The notes beneath the pieces are model-generated. The model ran no database searches and was not told the origin of the DNA. It saw nothing but the letters and a program-made list of their open reading frames with translations. Below are positions 55,780 through 64,000 of a stretch of DNA of 64,000 nucleotides, one piece after another (within the stretch, counting starts at the first letter, position 1; the number at the start of each line of letters is the position of its first letter). The position numbers and the translations under genes are program-made. Origin of the DNA: Turnera subulata. Taxonomy: Eukaryota; Streptophyta; Magnoliopsida; Malpighiales; Passifloraceae. The stretch is taken from contig JAKUCV010003055.1 of assembly GCA_028386065.3 (NCBI GenBank), positions 51,922-115,921 of the forward strand, in the 5' to 3' direction.

Positions 55780-56481
55780 AGGACGGAGCGGGACATTGAA
55801 CAGAACTACACTCTGTGTGTGTGCGTATTGTAGAATGACAATTGTTCGGTCTAAAACCATACAGATGTAAACAAAACAGTCTCGTGATAGTAGGGAGGAT
55901 TTGTCTTTTTGTCCTCTTCGGCTTAATTGGGCACGTGTAAGTTAGCGGTTAGCCGATCTGCTAGAAAGTTCGTCTCATAATATGCCGTAGTACGTATCTT
56001 TTTCTGCCCAGTACGTTAGTATAATCTTACAACCTTGATATACATACCTATGAGAATACAATGAAATAAAGACGTACAAGACAATCTTTTTAACATACCA
56101 TGACTTATCATAAAGATGCATGTACAGAGACAATCTTTAATCAGTCGACGTGTCAACACAATTGTGGTTAATGTTTCCTCTGCTCATGTTCAGGCCACAA
56201 ATCTTGAACGTTAAATAATTGTCTTTGCCAATGTGGACCATATTGGTCATTTCTTTAACCTTTTTTAATCACTTTTTGACAAAGGCTTTGTTTAGCTCAT
56301 CGTGGACTAATCTTAAACTAAAGTTACTAATCTTCTTTTTAAATTGTGGACCGTTGGCGGCTGCTTCTCACCTGCACGTTATTTCAGTTGAACCAAAGAT
56401 TGGGAAACGGATTACTACAATGGATGGCGAGACGTTACATCAACATCAACGGTAATCATTTCTCTTTTGAAAAAGGACCAC

Positions 56482-56648
56482 TAACTAAATAAATAAATTT
56501 TTATAATTAATGAATATTATTTTCTTAATGACTGAAATAACCTTTCATGGTTATGTATTGAATTAATTACACAACATAATCATTATTTATGAAAGCGTTA
56601 TTTTAGTCATTAGAAAAATGATACTCATTAATTATGAGAATTTATTTC
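56482..56648. mobile_element. AT-rich foldback/MITE-like element
   Basis: The left arm (ttataattaatgaatattat, tcttaatgactgaaataac) and right arm (gttattttagtcattagaaa, aatgatactcattaattat) are near inverse complements of about 65 bp each, separated by a short loop. A related pair occurs at 58133-58265. No coding capacity. Confidence 0.55.
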
Positions 56649-58132
56649 CATATTTAGTTGCTTATCATGTGTCCCTAGGGCACAAGATAGAAAAATCCTT
56701 TAAAAAATAATAATAAGAAGAAGTGATCAATTTATCTCTTGTACATGAATTGGTTTTCAATAAGCTACTTGGATATTAAAATTTTCAAACATCTCTAGTA
56801 TATAATGTGTTGTCATTGTGTTTGCCTTCAAAGAAAATGAGTAAGTTTCGTCATCATATCCATTTCATGGTCATTTCTTTTGGGTGCAAGTTAGGCTTTG
56901 CATAGAAAAGAAAGAAACAATACTATATATTATATACGGAATGCTAATTGATGGGTTTCTTTCACATGAGTCAGTGTTAGAGCACCACGCAAGTTTTCTT
57001 CTTTCCCTTTATCACATACATTTTTCTTGAACCAAAAAAAAAAACATAGGGCATAAGTTGCATTGATTAATATTTCCCACAATTATGTATGTTTTTTTGG
57101 GCCGAAAACACATTTAGACAACCCCATATTCCAATTGTCGGACAAAAAAGCCCATATTTCAATTATCAAGTTTGCTGGGGGATTGGACCGTATCCAAATA
57201 TAAACGGGCTTATGTTAGTAGGGCCTGCGACCATCTCTAGGTCGAAGGTCCATGTTAGCTCTAATAGCAAGCTGAGATCCGTTTCGCGAAATTGGACTGG
57301 ATACAATTTTCACGGCCCATACATGTTTGATTAAGAGAAAGGCTTTTTGCATAATTGGAGTATAAATTATACTAAACCTTCCAATTTGTCTATTTTTTTT
57401 TTATAAAAGATATTAACCTCCAATATTGACTGTGACTTTTTTTTTTCTTAATCAAACAACATTTGACTGTGACTAGTGGTAGATATAGTGATGGGTAAGC
57501 GGGGCCTAATCATGACCTTGATGTACCATCTACCCCTCCAAAACAAACTTTTGCATGCAGGCTTTGCCATTAGTTGAGCAAACCCCAACGTTATTACAAT
57601 TACAACAAACATTGGAGTTTAGTCAGCCCCAAAAAAGAAAAAACACCAACATTGGATTTTTTTTCACAAAATTGAAACAACAAAACTGGAATGAATACTT
57701 ACTTTTCCTCAATTGCCACATCAAATGTTGCATTTTGCGAAGTGACAAAAATATATAACGAATTAAAAGGTTAAGGAAGGTGGATGAAACCAAATCCCAC
57801 ATTAAATGTAAGCCATTGATGGATGCCTAATCTTTTGTTTTTTCTTCTTTTTTGTTTAATGTTCAACTATGGATGGCGTTATTGTGGTGACATTATGTTT
57901 TTGCAGTGTCACCTTAATTTACTCTGTTCAAAAAAGTTACCTTAACTTATAATTTATCCACCGAAAGAGAGAAAGTAAACTTACACACGTGACAATTACT
58001 TTTTGTTAGCACCCTCATGGTAGTATGAACTCAAACCGCTATTATTAGCAACAAATTTAACTAAATTCATATTTTACTTCCCAAAATAGTATAAATATGG
58101 GTTTTCCTATTTCGTGCAAATCTCAAAAAAAA

Positions 58133-58265
58133 AATCACAATTAATAAATATTATATTAAAAGTTTTTTTAATGACTAAAATAATCCATTAATTAGTATAT
58201 GTTGAATTCATTTTTAAATAAAATGATTATTTTAGTTACTAAAAAATACTCATGAATTCTCATGT
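58133..58265. mobile_element. Second AT-rich inverted-repeat element
   Basis: Shares taatgactaaaataat and, inverted, attattttagttactaaaa with the element at 56482, and folds on itself in the same way, less perfectly. About 450 bp upstream of the ARI start codon. Confidence 0.45.
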
Positions 58266-58712
58266 TCAATTTATTTGTTTTTAAAAAATCCAATTTATCA
58301 TTATTATAGTAAGTAACAGACTTAAAAAGTTTTTTAAAACCACTAGACACACAGAACAGGGAAAGGAAAAACCACTTATCCCCTTGTAAAATCCCTTTTC
58401 CATTTATATGCCAAAATCAAAGCTACTTTCCCTTTTGATTAGAATCTACCTACTCTCTCTACCCCTCTCTTCAACCAAAATCAAATTCACTCCCATAAAC
58501 CACACTCTTCCATTTCTCTCTTCTTCACCACCCTCAACAATCCCTAGAAATCCCTCTTATTTTCGCCTAAAGAAACAGTCTTTTTAACTCCAATTTTCCT
58601 GCCCCGAAAGCCCTAATTTTGATTGGGGAGGGGTGGATTGTTATTGATTACTAAATTATTGTCAGTCCAATTTCCTGCCCCTAGGGTTTTCCCCGTTTTC
58701 GCAGCCCTGGCG

Positions 58713-60090
58713 ATGGATTCCGAGGACGATATGATGGACGCGAACGACGTCGAATCGGTGGACGATGACTTCTACAGCGGCGAAATGGACGCCGATTGTT
58801 ACAGCGACGATTACGGGGATTATGACGATGATGTCGATGAAGACGACGACGACGACTCTGGCCCTGATTACGATTTCATGGCGGAGGCCGCGGATGATTC
58901 AGATGTCGTGGCGGCCCGGTCCCAGGTAAATTCCCGCTGGCAAGTAGTTTTCTTTTTGGTGTGATCGTAACTTTGAAATGGGATGAATCGGTAATTGCTT
59001 GTCCTCCAACTTGCTACTAACTAATCAACTTGTGAAATGTTCTCATCTTCTATTGCGGGGAGGGTTTAAGGTTTCATGGTCTGTTTGGAATGTTACGAGT
59101 GGTGTGAGTTTGCTAAAGTCGTGGGCTTTTGTGCGTGTTTTGTGATGCAGCTAAGCTACACTGTATTGAAGGAAGAGGATATACGGCAGCGGCAGGAGGA
59201 TGATATTACCAAGGTTTCTACCGTGCTCTCAATTCCCAGAGAGGCGGCTTGCATTTTGCTACGTCGTTATAATTGGTAAATTGGGAAAGCTCGTTTCTTG
59301 TTTATCGGATTCTCTGGGTTTCTCAGTTTATCTGGAGTTAGGAGAGGCTTTATAGCAGGATTTGATCCTAGTACATTTGGTTGTGCAGGAGTGTCAGTAA
59401 AGTCCATGATGAATGGTTTGCTGACGAAGAGGCAGTCCGGAAATCTGTTGGCTTGCTGGATGGGCCTGTAGTTCGATTTTCTGATGCTGAAGTAAGTTTT
59501 CTTTAGATTTCGGGTTATGTAAATGTGTGACTTGGGGACTGATGGCCTGTGGTTTGTCATCTTTTCCTGTTAGCTAAAAAATGTGTCTTTTTCCTTTTGC
59601 AGCTTGTTTGTGGGATCTGTTTCGATACCCTTCCTCGTGATAGGATAGCTTCAGCTGCTTGTGGCCATCCGTTTTGTAAACAATGTTGGTCAGGTACATT
59701 CTTTGGCCAATTTTCAATTTTTAATAACCTCTGATTTTCTTTCTTCTCTCATTTCAAATGAGCTTCTTTATAATGTTGAAAATTTCAATCTCCTCTTAAT
59801 TGAGTGTCAGCTATCATGCATCTGGATGATTTTAGCTTCTCTGACCTCTTTAAAGTCATTAACATCTCTCACTCTTGATCTGCTGTGCCAGGTTACATTA
59901 GCACAACCATTAATGATGGTCCTGGATGCTTGACACTGAAATGCCCTGATCCATCTTGTCAGGCTGCTGTTGGTCAAGACATGGTCAACGCATTGACATC
60001 TTCTGAAGATCGTGAGAAATATGCTCGATACCTCCGAAGGTCCTACATTGAAGACAACAGAAAAGTATGCTGGGATGTTTCAAATTGGGG

Positions 60091-60151
<61 letters not shown>

Positions 60152-63100
60152 ACTTTGTTGCTTACTTTTGTCACTTTTCATTTATAATGCGCATACTATT
60201 TTCTCTGTAGATTTCATGATATTAATGATATCACAGATGATAATGTGGTTATACCAATGTCATGATGTTTGAAGAGTTTAGTCCACTACTGTTTTGCTTC
60301 TTCCTTTTTTCCTGCTGTTCTGACCCTGGCTTTTCTATTTTGCTTGCTCTTCTGTTTGCTCTTAGACCAAGTGGTGTCCTGCCCCAGGATGTGAATACGC
60401 CGTTGATTTTGTTGCTGGTGGTGGAAACTTTGATGTTGCTTGCCTTTGCTCATATAGCTTTTGCTGGAATGTGAGTTTACTTTCATGTTTGAAACCATCA
60501 TCTATTAGTTAGGTCGGTGTTTGTATCTGCACACTGAATGCTAATTTTCATAGGATAAATGCAGTGCACAGAGGAAGCTCATCGTCCAGTGGACTGTGGA
60601 ACCGTGGAGAAATGGATTTTGAAGAACAGTGCTGAATCTGAAAATATGAACTGGTAAAAATTCTGTTCTTGATCGTGGAACAGCCAAAATGGTGGTAGGT
60701 TGATTTTGTACTCTAAGGTAGGATGGTAATTGAAAGACTAATTGCTGCAATTGAGACAGCAGTGAGAAATTAATGTATAAACTTAAGGGAGCACTTATAG
60801 TCAACGGGAAAAAGCGGCGACATGTTTTAGTAGAACATGACTTTTTTGTAGCACCATTATTTTCCATAAGGTGCCTGATACCAAGAAGAGTAGAAAGATC
60901 TATATTTTCTCGATCCTTTTACCATTGTTGTCAAAGCTATTGTGCTAAAATGACATAAGAGTTGCCATGATCCTATCCTATTTTCTTTTGCTTTATTGCT
61001 TATCATTTATTAATTGCTCAGGATACTAGCCAACTCCAAACCCTGTCCTAAATGCAAGCGGCCAATTGAGAAGAACCAAGGCTGTATGCACATGACATGC
61101 ACACCACCTTGTAAATTTGAGTTTTGCTGGTAAGTTTGGATGGTGTTCTTTCACAGCGTTATTAATGTTGATAATGGAGAATTTGTTGAAAATCAATTGC
61201 AAATGCAGGCTGTGTCTTGGTGCATGGTCAGATCATGGCGAGAGGACTGGAGGTTTCTATGCTTGTAACCGTTATGAGGCAGCTAAACAGGAGGGAGTGG
61301 TAAGGATGCTGGTGTTTCATTGTAATTGTCTTTTTGATACCTGTGTGTCATACAAGTGGTGGTGAAAAATGGCCATTGCTGACTATTTATGTGCCTGTGG
61401 TTGCAGTATGATGAGGCAGAGAGGAGGCGAGAAATGGCAAAAAATTCTCTGGAGAAATACACTCATTATTATGAGCGATGGGCCAGCAATCAGTCGGTAG
61501 GCTCAAGTTTTGTTGATTCCCTCCTATTATTGAACATTGTTACAGCATGGTTGTCTCTTCTCCCTCTAAGTCTCCCTTTGCTTTCGTTTTGTTTGTATTC
61601 TGTATGTGCGGGTTTCAGCTTCAGCCTTACTTTGTTGAGTTCTGTACTTGAAGCTGATTTAGTTATTTTTTGAATTTTCCTGGAATATTTGAATCTCTGC
61701 CTTATGTTGAGCAAATTACTTCAGTTAATGCTTTTCCTTAACCAAGATTTTCATTGCTAGATGGCCTGACTCTCCCTGCCACTTGTCATCATATGCATGT
61801 GTTATTACTAATATACTATATCAGCTTGTGAACTCTGAATCTCTGTACTTTGAATATTTGTTAGGATGTGCATAGGCTGAGTGTGATAGAGATGACGTTT
61901 CTACTGTGTTTTCTCAAACTGTTCCCGTGGTTTCTGTCTGAACTTCCTTTTCCCTTTTGTGAGTCCTAACTTGGTTGTGTTTTTTCAATTTTGCAATATT
62001 ATTATGTCTGAAACTTTTTTGGTTCTGCCTGGCAGTCTAGGCAAAAAGCTCTATCTGATTTACATCAAATGCAAACTGTACATGTAAGTAACTTTCTTCC
62101 ATTTTACTGCTGCTCCAGCTGTAATTTATATTTTCGTAGTTGAAAATTTCGCAGTGCCATAATGCTAGTTTGAATGGAATAGAATAATAAGAAAATTCTA
62201 TGGATGCTAAATGTGATAAGCAAGTTGGGCATGGTTTGACTGTAAATTTGGTGTGAAGTGGCATTTACTGGTATCTCCATGTGCTAAAATATTACATGCT
62301 GGACTTTATCTAACTTACGGTTGCACAGAGCTATTGAGCCTTGGAATCTATATGTGTTAATGAATCTCTCCTTTTTGCCAGCTTGAGAAGCTTAGTGACA
62401 TACATTGCACCCCTGAATCTCAGCTCAAGTTCATAACAGAGGCTTGGCTTCAGGTGAATCTGAAGTTTGTGGAATGCTTACATTATTTCTGTTTTTGAAG
62501 TACAGAAAAAGTACAAAGCTGTGTCAACTCAGTTAAAAAAAAGAATATTGTCATGATTCTGTTTTTTCTCGCAGATAGTTGAATGCAGGCGAGTTCTGAA
62601 ATGGACCTATGCCTATGGTTATTATCTACCTGAGCACGAGCAAGCTAAGAGACAGTTTTTTGAGTACCTTCAAGGTATGTATATTCTTTAGCAGGACATT
62701 TTAGTTTCATGGCCGTTGGGTCGAGCAGTCTGATTGCATTCTCCTATTTTGCATTGTTGGTTCAGCCAACACTTGGATATTAGCTGTCTGAGTACTTCTG
62801 GGAGCAAAACATTACATTGTGAAGCGTTGCATTAATAATAATAGAACAATTTTGCTTTCTTTAGGTGAGGCGGAGTCTGGCTTGGAAAGACTTCATCAAT
62901 GTGCAGAGAAGGAACTACAGCAGTTCCTCACCGCTGAAGGCCCTTCAAAAGAATTTGATGATTTTCGAACCAAGTTAGCTGGCTTGACCAGGTATTTGGT
63001 GGAAATGTACAGTCATGCGTACTTCATGAGTGTGGTACTTGGTGCACTAATTATATATTTTTTGCTCGGCCAGCTGATCTCAATTTTGCTTGCTTCTCTT

Positions 63101-63854
63101 TTTCCGTAGTGGTTGATATGCTTTACTCCAAGTTCATTAGAATATGTGCTAACTGGGTCTCTTCCTTAGTGTTTGATCTGCAATACTCCAAGTTCATAAG
63201 AATATGTGCTAACTGGGTCTCTTTCTGATTAATGCTGTCCTAGCCGCAATTCAACTGTCTTCTGGATGAGGGGGAAGTGCAGTATTACTTTTTGCATATA
63301 GCACATGTTCTGGGTTTATGAGTGAAATTCTCCGAGTTCTTCAGAACCCTTATAACTTATTATATGCCTAATTATGAGAACTGGTGTTGTTTGTGTATGT
63401 CTGGAGGTTCCAATTCTATCATTTGCCTCAAATTTCTTGATATTATGTAACCCATAGACTTGAAACGATCTATCTTAAAATAAGCTGAATTACTTTCAGT
63501 TCCTGGACATGAAACCATAGATTACATATCGATTTGCAGTAATTAAACTTTTAATTTTTTTTCTCATGGGAGATTGCCTTTAGAATCTGTGAAGCTGTTA
63601 AATCCTGTGCTTGGTCAAAATACAAGGTTTTTATATAATTCATGTTTCTTGTACATCTTAATTGCAACAGCGTGACAAAAAATTACTTCGAGAACCTGGT
63701 CAGAGCATTAGAGAATGGCCTAGCAGATGTGGACTCGCACGCTGCTTGTAGCAAGGGAACAAGTGCAAAAGTTACGGGCATTTGCAAGGCACGAGCTACA
63801 AAGGGAAAAGGAAATGGTAAAAGTGGCGGCTCAAGCAGAAATGGAGATGATTAA
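58713..63854 (+). CDS. ARI8: RBR-type E3 ubiquitin ligase, ARIADNE family (ARI7/ARI8-like)
   Basis: Fifteen exons: 58713-58925, 59151-59275, 59389-59491, 59603-59693, 59892-60064, 60366-60470, 60565-60653, 61022-61129, 61209-61299, 61407-61496, 62036-62083, 62382-62453, 62575-62674, 62865-62991, 63671-63854. All joints stay in frame (1719 bases, 572 residues). The acidic N-terminus (residues 1-70) leads to RING1 ([24 protein letters not shown]). The IBR follows ([25 protein letters not shown]), then RING2 ([19 protein letters not shown]; this active-site Cys is the expected thioester cysteine, and CKFEFCWLCLG follows). The Ariadne domain comes last ([65 protein letters not shown]). RBR ligases take ubiquitin from an E2 onto that cysteine before passing it to the substrate. 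The predicted C-terminus ends SSRNGDD without the RanBP2-type zinc finger of many relatives. The symbol is by closest family resemblance; ARI7 is equally possible. Confidence 0.9.
60091..60149 (+). repeat. (AC)n(AG)n microsatellite in an ARI intron
   Basis: About eight AC units followed by about twenty-one AG units in the intron between exons 5 and 6. Likely length-variable. Confidence 0.95.
63105..63235 (+). repeat. ~61-bp tandem duplication in the last ARI intron
   Basis: actccaagttcattagaata and tgtgctaactgggtctctt occur twice in tandem, at about 63124-63168 and 63185-63229. Both lie in the intron between exons 14 and 15. Confidence 0.85.
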
Positions 63855-64000
63855 TTATGCAACATACCGGGTTTGATGCTGTGGCATTTAGATTTATGAG
63901 CTCTGTTGCTGCAAGAATGCTGTAGAAATGCTCTCCAATCGTAGGTTTCAAGTGAAATGGGGTCCGTGCGGAGATTCTTTCTGTTTAAAGTTCGATGGTG

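Larger units (their letters stand above)
55780..58712. other. Intergenic region, includes ARI promoter and leader
   Basis: No coding frame. It contains two AT-rich inverted-repeat elements (56482-56648 and 58133-58265). The last ~350 bp (about 58360-58712) become CT-rich (ctactctctctacccctctc, cttcttcaccaccctcaaca), typical of a plant 5' UTR, and end in gcagccctggcgATG. Confidence 0.55.

Noticed and set aside
59885..60272. Open frames through the ARI intron with a run of Glu-Arg
   Set aside because: The run is a translated AC/AG microsatellite in an intron.
1..64000. tRNA, rRNA or CRISPR features
   Set aside because: I saw no cloverleaf with a matching B-box context, no rDNA signature and no regularly spaced identical repeats. 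A tRNA scan was not possible by eye, so absence is not proven.

Overview
The window is nuclear DNA from a flowering plant. It has intron-containing genes with GT-AG junctions, L1-type LINEs with plant-style ORF1 proteins (DUF4283 plus CCHC knuckle), a Ty1/copia element, SINE- and MITE-like repeats, and three recognisable plant genes. The proteins suggest a eudicot; I cannot name the species.

Region 1 (1-32 kb) is a repeatedly duplicated array, almost entirely on the minus strand, of two interleaved families of very small genes that I do not recognise. Type A (A1 at 3.8-4.5 kb, remnant at 8.4 kb, A2 at 10.2-11.1 kb, broken copies at 16.2-22.2 and 31.0-31.6 kb, A3 at 23.8-24.7 kb) encodes a basic N-terminal peptide (MNQAAKILSGALSKLK or a form with a 5-residue internal repeat), then a small-residue-rich hydrophobic segment, then a charged helix. 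Type B (B1 at 7.0-7.6 kb, B2 at 11.8-12.1 kb, a broken copy at 15.4-15.8 kb, B3 at 25.9-30.5 kb) has the same layout with an unrelated sequence (MKRALTVVGGAAKQFYAANK and relatives). Members of both types have a 5' UTR intron that ends exactly at the start codon and a second intron after about 16-21 codons. The array is heavily invaded. A 1.7-kb inverted-repeat transposon interrupts one of two paralogous flanks. A 1.3-kb LINE tail, a 5.4-kb LINE inside a type A exon, a MITE, SINE-like pieces and a 4.3-kb copia element inside the B3 intron are also present. Because the array is duplicated, uninterrupted paralogous sites within the same window show several insertion points directly.

Region 2 (32-45 kb) is sparse. 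It holds a two-exon DUF1685 gene (33.9-35.2 kb, minus), a diverged tandem duplication near 36-37 kb, a 1.3-kb poly(A)-tailed retroposed segment with a 12-bp target duplication (39.8-41.1 kb) and a small LINE tail (44.2 kb).

Region 3 (45-56 kb) holds a complete six-exon INT1-type tonoplast inositol transporter gene (45.2-48.8 kb, minus). Upstream of it lies a full-length LINE (49.6-55.8 kb, minus) with both ORFs open and an 18-bp target duplication. All three catalytic aspartates of its RNase H domain read as asparagine.

Region 4 (56-64 kb) has two short inverted-repeat elements and a 15-exon RBR-type E3 ubiquitin ligase gene of the ARIADNE family (ARI7/ARI8-like, plus strand, 58.7-63.9 kb). 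Its predicted C-terminus lacks the usual RanBP2-type zinc finger.

The three conserved genes (DUF1685, INT1, ARI) show no evident functional link. The microgene array is the least explained part of the window.
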